A DNA stretch of 29,387 nt from NCBI GenBank assembly GCA_005880055.1, contig VBJS01000026.1, positions 1-29,387 on the forward strand, written 5' to 3'. Position numbers and translations under genes: made by a program. Positions 1-8,171 of the stretch are shown in pieces (position 1 is the stretch's first letter; each line of letters starts with the position of its first letter). The notes below the pieces were generated by a model. The model ran no database searches and had not been told where the DNA came from. It was given only the letters and a program-made list of their open reading frames with translations. This DNA is from Chloroflexota bacterium. Its GTDB lineage: Bacteria; Chloroflexota; Dehalococcoidia; SM23-28-2; RBG-16-64-32.

Positions 1-774
1 GGCGAAGGCGCGCGGCCCCTCCCGGGCGTCTTCCGTGCTTTGGGCGATGAACATCGCCTGCTGCGCGAGGTCCAGCGCGGCGTCCAGACTCACTTCCTGC
101 GAGCGATAGGCGAGGCGCTTCGCCTGTTGGATGGCGACGACGGGGCCGCGCACGAGCGTCTCCGCGTAGGCGCGGGTGTAGTTCATGAGCTGGTCCTCGG
201 GCATGACGGCGCTCACGTAGCCCATCTGGAAGGCCTCTTTGGCATCGAAGAGGCGCCCGCTCCAGATGATGTCGAGCGCTTTTGCCATACCCACGATGCG
301 GGGCAGGAAGTAGCAGCCGCCGTCGCCGGGGATGATGCCCATGCGGACGTAGGTCATGCCGAAGCGGGCGGTGTCGGCGGCGAAGCGCATATCGCACATC
401 GAGGCCATGTCCATGCCGGCGCCGACAGCCGCGCCGTTGACCGCCGCCAGGTACGGCTTATCCATGATCGAGACGAGCCGCGGGATGCGTTGCACGCTGT
501 CTCGCAGGAAGTTGCGATTTTCAACAGGTGAGCGGTCCCGGTTCATGAGGTTTTCCAGCGGGCCCGTGCCGCGGACGTCGGCGCCGGCGCAGAAGCCGCG
601 GCCGGCACCGGTCAGGATGACAACACGGACGTCTGGGTCGGTGTGCGAATCCTGGAGCGCGGCGTACCACTCGTCAAGCATGACCGGCGTGAAGGCGTTC
701 ATGCGCTCGGGCCGGTTCAGGGCGATCGTGGCGATGCCGTCTGCCTTGTCGTAGATGATCTGTTCGTAGGTCAT
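1..774 (-). CDS. Enoyl-CoA hydratase/isomerase (crotonase) family protein, 3' end cut by window edge
   Basis: I translated this by hand from the ATG at 774. It stays open for 258 codons to the window edge. Crotonases usually have 255-270 residues, so only about ten C-terminal residues are missing. The fold is shown by LNRPERMNAF (19-28), the oxyanion-hole segment GFCAGAD (60-66), AAVNGAAVGAGMDM (about 110-123), and GIIPGDGG (146-153). The two glutamates that hydrate enoyl-CoA in rat mitochondrial hydratase (E144, E164) align here with D122 and Y142. It may therefore be an isomerase, hydrolase or lyase of the superfamily rather than a true hydratase. It is the last visible gene of a minus-strand run with a PNPOx-like protein, an SDR and an MFS transporter. 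The family is certain; the reaction is not. Confidence 0.9.
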   Translation of the reverse strand, partial: MTYEQIIYDKADGIATIALNRPERMNAFTPVMLDEWYAALQDSHTDPDVRVVILTGAGRGFCAGADVRGTGPLENLMNRDRSPVENRNFLRDSVQRIPRLVSIMDKPYLAAVNGAAVGAGMDMASMCDMRFAADTARFGMTYVRMGIIPGDGGCYFLPRIVGMAKALDIIWSGRLFDAKEAFQMGYVSAVMPEDQLMNYTRAYAETLVRGPVVAIQQAKRLAYRSQEVSLDAALDLAQQAMFIAQSTEDAREGPRAFA

Positions 775-896
775 GGGGGTCTCCTCATGCAAGCCGTTTT
801 GGCATCCCGCATTCTCTCACGGAAGCCGGTGTAGTTCATGCATTTCCCTGTGTCCTGGGCGCTGTTGGTCCCACCCTGCCCACCCTCCAAGGTTAT

Positions 897-945
897 CGGG
901 GGACACCCCCCGAACCCCCGCCCTCGCTCGCTGCGCTCGGCTCGG
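897..945. repeat. GC-rich intergenic inverted repeats
   Basis: This lies in the 258-bp gap between the crotonase start and the PNPOx-like stop. CGGGGG (897-902) and CCCCCG (907-912) form a perfect 6-bp stem with an ACAC loop. A run of alternating ctcg/gctc motifs follows to about 945. It may end transcription of the PNPOx-like gene or be a copy of a dispersed intergenic element. There is no T-run, so a standard Rho-independent terminator is not supported. I see no gene in this gap. Confidence 0.4.
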
Positions 946-1032
946 GGATTGTGAGGATGGCGCTGGTCGTTCGCATAGTGGTATCGCTACACGTGTCCCG
1001 GAGGTCCTCCGATTCGGCGCGGACGCGAGCAG

Positions 1033-1488
1033 TCATCCGGCGCGCGCCGGCGTCTCCCCATACATTCCGTAGGCACGTTGGATCTCGAATTCATAGATCA
1101 GGCGTTGTTCTTGCACCATCCGGTCGAGGAACTGATCGTGCGTGAGCGGCTGGCCGTACCAAATGACGTGACCCGGCTCGACGGGCATGCCCTGCTGCAT
1201 GACCTGGAAGAGGCGGAGGTTCTGCTGCGGTGCCTCCGGGCCATCAAGGATTGTGACGCGGCATTCGAGGGCCAGCCAGCGCCACTGGCCCTCGAAGACG
1301 AACAGCGTTGAGCGCGGGTCTCGGCGCAGGTGCCTTGTGCGGAGGCGGGTCTGTGTGCCCGAGCTCCAGATTTTCCCCACGACAAGCGCGATGCCGACGC
1401 GGACGGCGTGGGGTGTGCCGTCACGCCGGAGGCTGATCATGGCGGCTGAGTGGTTCTGCTTCAGGTAGGCGCGGACTTGGTCGTCCAT
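1033..1488 (-). CDS. PNPOx-like (pyridoxamine 5'-phosphate oxidase family) FMN/F420-binding protein
   Basis: This is a 151-residue single-domain protein of the split-barrel flavin-binding fold. The pattern is typical of 'PPOX class' proteins: the N-terminal helix is followed by AMISLRRDGTPHAVRV (16-31), then a strand of the type IWSSGTQTRLRTRHLRRDPRSTL in which small and basic residues contact the cofactor phosphate, then WLALECRVTIL. Members use FMN, F420 or haem, and most act as small-molecule reductases or oxidases. The start is the ATG at 1488. It lies 131 bp downstream of the SDR gene on the same strand and 258 bp upstream of the crotonase, so it may belong to the same unit. The substrate and the choice of cofactor cannot be read from the sequence. 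Confidence 0.8.
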   Translation of the reverse strand: MDDQVRAYLKQNHSAAMISLRRDGTPHAVRVGIALVVGKIWSSGTQTRLRTRHLRRDPRSTLFVFEGQWRWLALECRVTILDGPEAPQQNLRLFQVMQQGMPVEPGHVIWYGQPLTHDQFLDRMVQEQRLIYEFEIQRAYGMYGETPARAG

Positions 1489-1552
1489 TGTGTCTCCTTT
1501 CCTCTACCGCTGGCATCGACGCGCTGCGAACCGCCGTCCCCTCCTCATCGCC

Positions 1553-1616
1553 TCCGGATTCCTTCGCGGCGGGCCACCTAACACGTGCTGCCCCCTTGGC
1601 GCTCAGAATGACATCG
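1553..1616. repeat. Dispersed degenerate intergenic element, copy 1
   Basis: This 64-bp segment sits between the PNPOx-like and SDR genes. It starts CCGGATTCCTTCGCGG and ends CGCTCAGAATGACATCG. A similar 65-bp segment lies at 17105-17169: its left end matches at 13 of 16 bases, its right end at 16 of 17, and its centre has diverged. Both copies are intergenic. Confidence 0.45.
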
Positions 1617-1619
1617 GCG

Positions 1620-2471
1620 TCACCGCATAAGTATCCCACCGTCCACGTTGATCGCCTGCCCGGTGATGTAAGCCGATAGGGGCGACGCGAGGTAGGCGAC
1701 GACGCCGGCGATTTCTGCCGGGTCCGCCTGGCGGCCGAGCGGGATGAAGCGCTTCACGCCCTCCTTGATCGCGTCGAACGGCAGGCTCATGCGCTCGCCG
1801 GTCCGGCGGAAGGTGCCGTCCATCATATCGGTGTCCGTCGAGCCGGGGCAGATGGCGTTGACCGTCACCCGGTGCGGAGCCAGTTCTAGGGCGAGCATCT
1901 GCGTGAGCCCGATGACGGCGAATTTGGCCGGCGTATAGCCGCCGTACTGCGACTGCCCCAGCCGCCCGGCGAGCGAGGAGATATTGATGATGCGGCCGCC
2001 CTCGCCCTGCTCGATGAGGACGGGCGCCACGGCCTTGCAGCAGTGGTAGACGCCGTGCAGGTTGACGTCGATCTCCCGGAACCACTCATCATCTTCCATC
2101 TCCCAGAGGTTCTTCTTGCCGGAGACGAGGGCGAGGCCGGCGTTGTTCACCAGGATGTCGATACGGCCGAACTGCCTGCGAGTCTGCTCGATCATTGAGC
2201 GGACCTGGTCCGGCTGCGTCACATCGAGGTCGAGCGGAAGCGCGCGGCCGGCGTCCTGGGCGATCTCATCGGCCACCGATTCCGCGCCGCGCCAGCCGGC
2301 CTCGCGCTCGTGCCCGGGCAGCGATACAGGTGATCGCGCGAGGGCGGTGACGGCGACGGCAGCTCCGTCCTGCGCGAGGCGGAGGGCGATGGCGCGACCG
2401 ATCCCGCGCATGCGGCCGGCCCCGGTGACGATGGCGACTTTACCGTCGAGCGGCCGCAAGTCAGGGCACAC
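1620..2471 (-). CDS. Short-chain dehydrogenase/reductase (SDR family)
   Basis: This 283-residue classical SDR carries TGAGRMRGIG (16-25), a cofactor-binding glycine motif slightly longer than the usual TGxxxGxG. It also has NNAG (109-112), the catalytic serine in INISSLAG (162-169), and the YxxxK pair Y179/K183. The C-terminal half has the usual NAICPGSTDTDMM stretch after the active site. It should be a cytoplasmic NAD(P)-dependent alcohol dehydrogenase or ketoreductase; the substrate is unknown. The start is a GTG that overlaps the last 11 bases of the upstream MFS gene, so the two are probably translationally coupled. The overlap makes it likely that the SDR acts on a compound handled by that transporter, which is an inference. 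Confidence 0.92.
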   Translation of the reverse strand: MCPDLRPLDGKVAIVTGAGRMRGIGRAIALRLAQDGAAVAVTALARSPVSLPGHEREAGWRGAESVADEIAQDAGRALPLDLDVTQPDQVRSMIEQTRRQFGRIDILVNNAGLALVSGKKNLWEMEDDEWFREIDVNLHGVYHCCKAVAPVLIEQGEGGRIINISSLAGRLGQSQYGGYTPAKFAVIGLTQMLALELAPHRVTVNAICPGSTDTDMMDGTFRRTGERMSLPFDAIKEGVKRFIPLGRQADPAEIAGVVAYLASPLSAYITGQAINVDGGILMR

Positions 2472-3678
2472 TCTCTGCCATCGCCTCGAGAGCTGGCCCG
2501 GCGCGGCCGCGCCGTTCGGTGATCAGCCAGAGGAGGACGCTGAGGAGAACGGAGACGACGAGGAAGCCGGTGAGTCCGAGGAAGGCGGCGCGCGTGTCCC
2601 ACTGGTCGACGAGGGCGCCGGCGATGACGCCGCCCATGGAGCCGATGCCGAAACCGGCGAAGAAGGAGATGCCGTAGCTGCGGCCGACCGCGCCGGGTGG
2701 GGAGTAGTCGGCGATGAGGCCCGTGAAAACGGGCTGGTTGGCAAAGTAGAGGAAGATAAAGGCGGACGCCAGGACGACGAGCAGCGGCCCTCCGGCTACG
2801 GCCGTCAGCACGAGCGCCGGTATCGTGAGCAGGCCGATGACGGGCGCCATCCGCTCCAGCCGCCAGCGCTGAGAGAGCGTGCCTCCTATAAGCTGACCGA
2901 CGGCGCCCATCAGGAGCGCGACGGTCACGAACGCCCCGCCGAAGTCCTTGTTCACGAAGTCCTCCAGGTGCTTCGGCAGGTAAGTGATGGCGCCGCGATA
3001 AACGGTGCCGCCCAGGATAAACCCGCCGTAGACGATGAGTAACGGAAGCAGATACTCGTTCCTGGTACGCGCCTGTCCGGCTGCCGGGCGCTCCACGGGA
3101 TGCTGCTCCATCACCTCGGAGCCCTCGCGGACGTTCAGACGAATGCTGGCCATGACGAGTGCAACGAGGGCGGCCAGACCGCCGACAAAGAAGAAGCCGG
3201 CACGCCAGCTGAAGAGGATCGCAAGCCCGATGGCGATGCCCGGTGCCATTGCCTGGCCGGTGTTGCCAGCGAGCCCGTGCCAGCCAAGCGCGAGGCCGCG
3301 CTGGCGCACGCCCTGGGCCATTAGCGAGAGGCCGGCGGGGTGGTAGAGCCCCGCGAACAGCCCCAGGCCGAGCAGGCCGGCAGCGAGAAACCATTCGTTG
3401 GGCGCGAGGCCGACGAGGACCGCGAGCACAGCCGACCCGCCGAAGGCGTAGATGAGCACGCGCCTCGTGCCCAGCCGGTCGGTCAGGAAGCCACTGGGGA
3501 TAGCGCTGCTGCCGAAGGCCCAGCCGAAGACCGTGGCCAGTACGCCCGTGATCACGGCGCGCAGGCCGAAGTCGTCCTCGATGCGGGTGAGGAGTGCCGG
3601 GTAGGTGAACTCGATGATGTGCGCCGATCCGTGCGCGAGGGCTGCATAGCCGATCAGCCGGCGCTCCTGGGGGTTCAT
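2461..3678 (-). CDS. MFS transporter, resembling the fosmidomycin-resistance (Fsr) type
   Basis: This 405-residue inner-membrane protein has about twelve hydrophobic segments in two halves, split by a polar loop at about residues 185-215. The MFS loop 2-3 signature appears as GFLTDRLGTRRVL near residue 63. The opening AHGSAHIIEFTYPALL and the GLYHPAG motif recall Fsr-like members, which export small anionic molecules, but this is recognition by eye. The ATG at 3678 is 44 bp downstream of the aminotransferase stop, and the 3' end overlaps the SDR start. In this context it may import a substrate for, or export a product of, the aminotransferase and SDR. Direction and substrate cannot be decided. 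Confidence 0.9.
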   Translation of the reverse strand: MNPQERRLIGYAALAHGSAHIIEFTYPALLTRIEDDFGLRAVITGVLATVFGWAFGSSAIPSGFLTDRLGTRRVLIYAFGGSAVLAVLVGLAPNEWFLAAGLLGLGLFAGLYHPAGLSLMAQGVRQRGLALGWHGLAGNTGQAMAPGIAIGLAILFSWRAGFFFVGGLAALVALVMASIRLNVREGSEVMEQHPVERPAAGQARTRNEYLLPLLIVYGGFILGGTVYRGAITYLPKHLEDFVNKDFGGAFVTVALLMGAVGQLIGGTLSQRWRLERMAPVIGLLTIPALVLTAVAGGPLLVVLASAFIFLYFANQPVFTGLIADYSPPGAVGRSYGISFFAGFGIGSMGGVIAGALVDQWDTRAAFLGLTGFLVVSVLLSVLLWLITERRGRAGPALEAMAESVP

Positions 3679-3722
3679 GGTATCGCCGATTATAAGGTTG
3701 GAGTAGACGGTGGGCGAGCGGG

Positions 3723-5078
3723 TTAGACTAAGCCTTCCGCCTTCATCTCCCGGACCGCTGACTCGAACGCTGAGACCGTCTGGTCAATGTCTTCTTGCGA
3801 GTGAACGGCGGAGGTGAAGCCGCCGGTGCCGCCCATGAGGTCGACGCCGTGGTTGAGCATGGCGCGCTTCAGGGCGGCGAGGAGGGAAGCCCGCATCCGG
3901 CCGGGCGCTTCCGTCCCCGGCCACTCGATGCCGTCGCCCGGGCGCGCAGCCTCGCGGCCGAGGAGGATGTGGAAGTAGGAGGCGAGGCCGTAGGCGCAGC
4001 CGGATACGCCCAGCTTCGCGAGCACTTGATTCAGGCCGGAGACCAGGCGGTCGTTCAGCTGGTCGGCGTATGTGTGGTGCTCACCGTTCTTGACGAGCGA
4101 AAGCATCGTTGATCCGGCGGCGGCGGAGAGTGGGTTGGAGTTGAAGGTGCCGGGATGCGCGACGCGGTGCTCGGCGTTCCAGGCGGCGTCGTGACGGAAC
4201 TCTAGCATGCCGATGATGTCAGCCGTGCCTGCGACGGCGCCGCCGGGTAAGCCGCCGGCGAGGATCTTCGCCATCGTCGTGAGGTCAGGGGTCACGCCGT
4301 AACGCTGCTGGGCGCCGCCCGGGGCGACGCGGAAGCCGGTGACGACTTCATCGAAGATAAGGACGGCATTGTGACGAGCTGTCACTTCGCGGAGGGCGGC
4401 GAGGAAGCCGGGGGCGAGCGGCAGCGTTCCCCAGGAGGCGCCTGTGGGCTCTAAGATAACGGCTGCGACGTCGCCGTCAGCCAGCTTCTCGTTGACAGCC
4501 GCGATATTGTTCTGGGGAATGCTAATCGTATTTCCCAGGACACTGCGTGGAACCCCAGAGGAGTGGGGGAAGTCGGATTCTGGCTCGCGGCCGCCGACGA
4601 CGGCATCGTGCCAGCCGTGGAAGTGGTGGTCGAACTTCAGCAGCTTGTCGCGGCCGGTGAAGGCGCGTGCCAGGCGCACGGCCATGAGTGTGGCTTCCGT
4701 GCCGGAGCTGGTAAAGCGGAGCTGCTCTGCGCTGGGGACGAGCGATCGCACGAGTTCGCCCCACTTCAGCTCCAGCTGGTGGTTGGCGCCGTAGTGCGTT
4801 CCCAGCCCGGCCTGCTCTATGACGGCTTCGGTGATCTGCGGATGCGCATGCCCCAGCAAGAGGGCGCCGTGGCCCATCACGTAGTCGATGTACTCATTGT
4901 CGTCGACGTCCCATTTGCGGCTACCGGCAGCACGCTGGACGAAGATTGGGAAGGGGTCCAGGTAGCGGATGTCGTGGGTAACGCCGGACGGAAAGGTACG
5001 GAGGGACTCCTCGTAAAGGCGGGCTGAGCCGGGGTGTTGCCTGCGGTATATGTCGATAATCGATGCGGCCGCGACCAT
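3723..5078 (-). CDS. Class III PLP-dependent aminotransferase, glutamate-1-semialdehyde 2,1-aminomutase-like
   Basis: This class III aminotransferase has 451 residues from the ATG at 5078. An upstream GTG at 5114 is possible, but the family normally starts close to this ATG. Landmarks are SGVTHDIRYLDPFP, the PLP-phosphate motif SSGTEATLMAVRLAR, FDHHFHGWHDA, LIFDEVVTGFR with the PLP-nitrogen aspartate, and the Schiff-base lysine in TMAKILAGGLPGGA (K271 in this numbering). These are GSAM (HemL)-like features. The neighbours are an MFS transporter, an SDR and acyl-CoA enzymes rather than haem genes, so this is likely a paralogue that aminates or isomerises another substrate. It appears to head the minus-strand run. 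The fold is certain and the role unknown. Confidence 0.88.
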   Translation of the reverse strand: MVAAASIIDIYRRQHPGSARLYEESLRTFPSGVTHDIRYLDPFPIFVQRAAGSRKWDVDDNEYIDYVMGHGALLLGHAHPQITEAVIEQAGLGTHYGANHQLELKWGELVRSLVPSAEQLRFTSSGTEATLMAVRLARAFTGRDKLLKFDHHFHGWHDAVVGGREPESDFPHSSGVPRSVLGNTISIPQNNIAAVNEKLADGDVAAVILEPTGASWGTLPLAPGFLAALREVTARHNAVLIFDEVVTGFRVAPGGAQQRYGVTPDLTTMAKILAGGLPGGAVAGTADIIGMLEFRHDAAWNAEHRVAHPGTFNSNPLSAAAGSTMLSLVKNGEHHTYADQLNDRLVSGLNQVLAKLGVSGCAYGLASYFHILLGREAARPGDGIEWPGTEAPGRMRASLLAALKRAMLNHGVDLMGGTGGFTSAVHSQEDIDQTVSAFESAVREMKAEGLV

Positions 5079-5136
5079 CGCTCTCACTATACGGTTCGCG
5101 GGGCGCGTTCGCACCCCCGGCGGTCATGGCGAACGT

Positions 5137-5877
5137 TTAATCCTGTACCACAGCCTGGACTGGAGCCAACGTGCTGGTTCCCTCATTGCCCGGCGCGTTT
5201 GCGAGGCGGCCGCCGAAGGCGAGCACCAATTCTTCGTGCTGAACCAGCAGCTTCAACGCAAGCGCACCCCTGCACGGGTTTTCTCCCGGCAGAACTCGGG
5301 CAGCATCTGAGAAGACGCCGCCCCAGAGCCGTAGCTCGCTGGACGGCTCTGTCGCAGTGCCCGGCACGGCCATCGCCGAGTCGGGACGGATGCGCCCGGC
5401 AGTGGGCGGCGCCAGCAAAGGTTTTGCGTCGGCCTCCGGGAAGCCCGCGAGGGAATCGATTGCAGCGGCAGAGTCCGTAGGACAGGCGGAGTATTCCAGG
5501 GTGACCGTGTAGTACCTTCCCACGGTAAGTGAATCGATTGTGAGCAACAGCGGGACTGTGTCTCCCGGGCGATACGCGGCGGCCAAGCGGCTGCCGGGCG
5601 TAGACCAAGCGGCGTTGGACTTATCCCAGACGAGTGCGGACAGGGCAGAGGGAGGCGGTAACGATTCGGTCTGGGGGGCGCTGTTCTGTTCGAGGGCAGC
5701 CAGATCGCCCGCCTCATCCTGCGTGGAGGCGGGCGGGACCTGCTGCCCCGATTTCGGGGCGGGCCGCGAGAGCGAAACAGCGACGAACGCCAGCACCGCT
5801 ATTAGCGAAATTGCCCAGATTCCCGCTCGCGCGGCGGCGGCAGCAAACGACAGACAGTTCAGGCAGGCGCGTCTCAT
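5137..5877 (-). CDS. Unrecognised membrane-anchored protein with an extracytoplasmic domain
   Basis: I do not recognise this 246-residue protein. It has a short N-terminus with a CxxC pair (C5, C8), one hydrophobic segment at about residues 18-38, then a Pro/Ser/Gln-rich linker to about residue 80. This suggests a signal anchor or uncleaved signal peptide with the rest outside the membrane. The C-terminal part, with stretches such as TVPLLLTIDSLTVGRYYTVTLEYSAC and GALALKLLV, looks like alternating beta strands. C132 and C202 could form a disulfide. It ends 58 bp before the aminotransferase ATG on the same strand. A striking 17-bp tandem repeat lies about 80 bp upstream of its start. The reading frame looks real, but no function is proposed. 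Confidence 0.65.
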   Translation of the reverse strand: MRRACLNCLSFAAAAARAGIWAISLIAVLAFVAVSLSRPAPKSGQQVPPASTQDEAGDLAALEQNSAPQTESLPPPSALSALVWDKSNAAWSTPGSRLAAAYRPGDTVPLLLTIDSLTVGRYYTVTLEYSACPTDSAAAIDSLAGFPEADAKPLLAPPTAGRIRPDSAMAVPGTATEPSSELRLWGGVFSDAARVLPGENPCRGALALKLLVQHEELVLAFGGRLANAPGNEGTSTLAPVQAVVQD

Positions 5878-5956
5878 TGAGATCTCGATAGGAGTGCCTT
5901 TCCGGGAGTAATAGACGCGCGGCCAGGCGATTGGTTACAACAAGCGAGAGGAACGC

Positions 5957-5990
5957 GCCGAAACTACTTTATGGCCGAAACTACTTAATG
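5957..5990. repeat. 17-bp direct tandem repeat, operator-like
   Basis: Two adjacent 17-bp units lie at 5957-5973 (GCCGAAACTACTTTATG) and 5974-5990 (GCCGAAACTACTTAATG). They differ at one base. They sit in the 149-bp gap between the DapB-like stop and the start of the unrecognised membrane protein, both minus strand, about 80 bp upstream of the latter. Direct repeats in a promoter region often bind a regulator. No function is shown by the sequence alone. Confidence 0.6.
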
Positions 5991-6026
5991 ACGGTGGCCG
6001 GGCAGATGACTATAGCCGGCCGGCGC

Positions 6027-7139
6027 TTAAACCAGGTCCTCGCGTGGCATCGGCCGCGGGCGGTGGTGCGCCAGCAAGGGGAGGTCTCTCATGCTGATAA
6101 GGCCGACCATGCGGCTACGGGCCACGGCGGGCACGCAATTCGCCATAATCGAGGCGGTGGCGATATCGCCCTGGACACCGCCGGGTATCACCACTTTGAG
6201 CGGCGGTACTGCATCGATCTCGATTGTGTCTCGCGGTTCACTCACCCCGAGAGACATTTCCAGGGCCAGCCTGATGACCTCGCGGCCGCCGATGATGCCA
6301 GCTAACGTCTGTCGCAAGCCCAAGAGGTAACCGCGGTCCACCGAGAAGTACGGCGTCTTGCGTTTTTCTTTGGCGAGCACAGGCTCGATCGTCTCGCTGA
6401 CATCTTCCAGGCGCCAGCCGATGGTGTCTGCCAGCATATACAGCGACTCTCGCAGGCCGATGTGTCCGAGGGCGCCGCTGTCCACCGCTTCCTGGAAGGC
6501 GGTTACGCTCAGGCCAACGCCCACCTTCCGCTGCAGCTGCATGCGGCGGGTGGAGACATCCACGATGCGTTCGACACGGACTGACTTGAGCTGCTGGCAG
6601 ATGGTGGTGAGCATCAGAGGCAACAGGTCCATCACGAAGCCCGGATTTACGCCGGTGCCCAGGACGCGCACGCCGCCTTCGCGCGCCTTTCGGTCCAGCC
6701 TCTGTGAGATATCGGGGTAGCGTATCCACGGGAAAGCGAGCTCCTCGCAGCTAGAGACGACGCTTTTCTCGGCGCCTATAACCGAGAGCAGTTGAGGACA
6801 GACCTCGGTAAGCGACGAGCTCGTACTGTGCACGACGATGTCTGCGTAGACCTCCTTAAGGAGCGGCTCCACTTCATACGAAATCGGGATGCCCAGCTTG
6901 CGGCCCAGACCGGCTGCTTCTCCAAGGTCCTTGCCGGCCTTCGCCGGGTTGGAATCGATGGCGCCGACAATCTCTATCTCTGGGCTGTTGAGCATCGTTC
7001 GGACCACCTCCGAACCAATGGCCCCGATGCCGAAGTGGATAGTCCTTATTCGTTCCTGCTGCACGTACGGCTCCACATTGCGGGCCCGGGGCCTAAACGA
7101 TGGATCGCCGTCTTGCCTCTCGCCGTAACCGTCGGTCAT
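6027..7139 (-). CDS. DapB-like NAD(P)-dependent dehydrogenase (2,4-diaminopentanoate dehydrogenase-like)
   Basis: This 370-residue protein has an N-terminal Rossmann domain. The nucleotide-binding motif is FGIGAIGSEVVRTML (36-50, GxGxxG). It is followed by VGAIDSNPAKAGKDLG and then DIVVHSTSSSLTEV, as in dihydrodipicolinate reductase-type folds. The Rossmann-proximal half is followed by VLGTGVNPGFVMDLLPL, which is typical of the DapB-like family that includes 2,4-diaminopentanoate dehydrogenase. It is about 100 residues longer than lysine-pathway DapB (about 270), and no lysine genes are nearby, so a biosynthetic DapB role is unlikely. The ATG at 7139 is 85 bp downstream of the alpha/beta hydrolase stop. 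It probably reduces an imine or oxidises an amine; the substrate is unknown. Confidence 0.8.
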   Translation of the reverse strand: MTDGYGERQDGDPSFRPRARNVEPYVQQERIRTIHFGIGAIGSEVVRTMLNSPEIEIVGAIDSNPAKAGKDLGEAAGLGRKLGIPISYEVEPLLKEVYADIVVHSTSSSLTEVCPQLLSVIGAEKSVVSSCEELAFPWIRYPDISQRLDRKAREGGVRVLGTGVNPGFVMDLLPLMLTTICQQLKSVRVERIVDVSTRRMQLQRKVGVGLSVTAFQEAVDSGALGHIGLRESLYMLADTIGWRLEDVSETIEPVLAKEKRKTPYFSVDRGYLLGLRQTLAGIIGGREVIRLALEMSLGVSEPRDTIEIDAVPPLKVVIPGGVQGDIATASIMANCVPAVARSRMVGLISMRDLPLLAHHRPRPMPREDLV

Positions 7140-7224
7140 GGCGCACCCCCTTGTGCGCCATTATCGCTGAAACAGGCGAGAATGGCCAAACCGATCTCTA
7201 AGCGCGGTCGAGGACCGTGCGAAC

Positions 7225-8055
7225 CTACCGGGCCGCCTTCCTGCAGGCGGCGAAAAAATCGAGGACGACCTGGTTGAATAGCTCAGGTTGTTCGAAGTAC
7301 ACGGAATGTCCGGCGCCGGGAACCACTACCATTCGGGACCCAGGTATCAGTTGAGATGCGATGCGCATCAGGGATACAGGCATGACTTCGTCGTGCTCGC
7401 CGCCTATGAACAGCACCGGCGTCTTTAGCTGTTGTAGCGCCTCGCGGCTGGCGGCTGTCTCCGGTGCGCGCTCCAGGGCGCGGAACCTGGTGACCCTGTC
7501 GTCCTCTTCCAGCTTGTTCGGGCCCTCCTCGTTAATCAGCCGTATCTGCTTGTAGAGAAAAGCCCGTTCGCGATGTCTGGCCGAGAATTCGCGCGCCAGC
7601 GCCCGTTTAACGCCGTCAGCGCGGCGGCGGTCCCAGATCACGCGGACGTCCTCTCGCAGTGTGTCGTCGCTGGCCAGCCACACCTCACGGCGCATGCCGG
7701 CGAAGGTGTTGGCCATGACCAACCCGAGTACGCGCTCCGGCTGGGCCAAGGTTGCGCCCAGGCAGGTCAGGCCGCCCATGGACTGGCCGACGAGGAACGC
7801 CTCATCCACCCTGAGCTTGTCGAGCAATGCGATGAGGTCCTGGATGAAGGCTGTAGGGCCGGCCTGGTTGGCGTCGATGGAGAGCCCCCAGCCGCGATGG
7901 TCGAAAAGAATGCACCGGTAATGGCGGGCGAACTCCGGCACCTGCTGCCACCAGGAGATGTGGTTCCCGCCCAGGCCGTGCGCGAGGACGACGGCCGTGC
8001 CGCGGCCGTACTCCTCGTAGTAGATGCGGCCGCCGTTCAGTTCTTCGATAGGCAT
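7225..8055 (-). CDS. Alpha/beta-fold hydrolase
   Basis: This is a complete 276-residue cytoplasmic alpha/beta hydrolase. The oxyanion segment is LAHGLGGN (24-31). The nucleophile elbow is GQSMGG (90-95, S92). The acid is in GGEHDEVMP (D222), and the catalytic histidine is in GAGHSVYF (H250). FDHRGWGLS is the usual strand before helix B. No signal peptide is visible. It starts at the ATG at 8055, 130 bp away from and divergent to the HPRT-fusion gene, and is followed on the same strand by the DapB-like gene. It could hydrolyse an ester, lactone or C-C bond, and the sequence does not decide which. Confidence 0.9.
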   Translation of the reverse strand: MPIEELNGGRIYYEEYGRGTAVVLAHGLGGNHISWWQQVPEFARHYRCILFDHRGWGLSIDANQAGPTAFIQDLIALLDKLRVDEAFLVGQSMGGLTCLGATLAQPERVLGLVMANTFAGMRREVWLASDDTLREDVRVIWDRRRADGVKRALAREFSARHRERAFLYKQIRLINEEGPNKLEEDDRVTRFRALERAPETAASREALQQLKTPVLFIGGEHDEVMPVSLMRIASQLIPGSRMVVVPGAGHSVYFEQPELFNQVVLDFFAACRKAAR

Positions 8056-8171
8056 TCGCTGGTCCCTGTTTGAGCTTGCTCGTCGCGGATTCTGCTATGT
8101 TAGCGCAGTCGCTTCCACATGATGTGGATAAGTTCGGCAAATTAGCCATAGCATTTGACCAGTCCCAACGC

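Noticed and set aside
1037..1050. 14-bp palindrome CCGGCGCGCGCCGG as an operator
   Set aside because: It lies inside the 3' end of the PNPOx-like coding region and is of a kind expected by chance in GC-rich coding sequence.
2062..3042. Plus-strand open frame of 326 codons
   Set aside because: Lies opposite the SDR and MFS genes, is highly charged and low-complexity, and matches no family.
2219..3394. Minus-strand open frame of 391 codons overlapping MFS and SDR
   Set aside because: Out of frame with both real genes; Arg/Pro/Ala-rich shadow frame.
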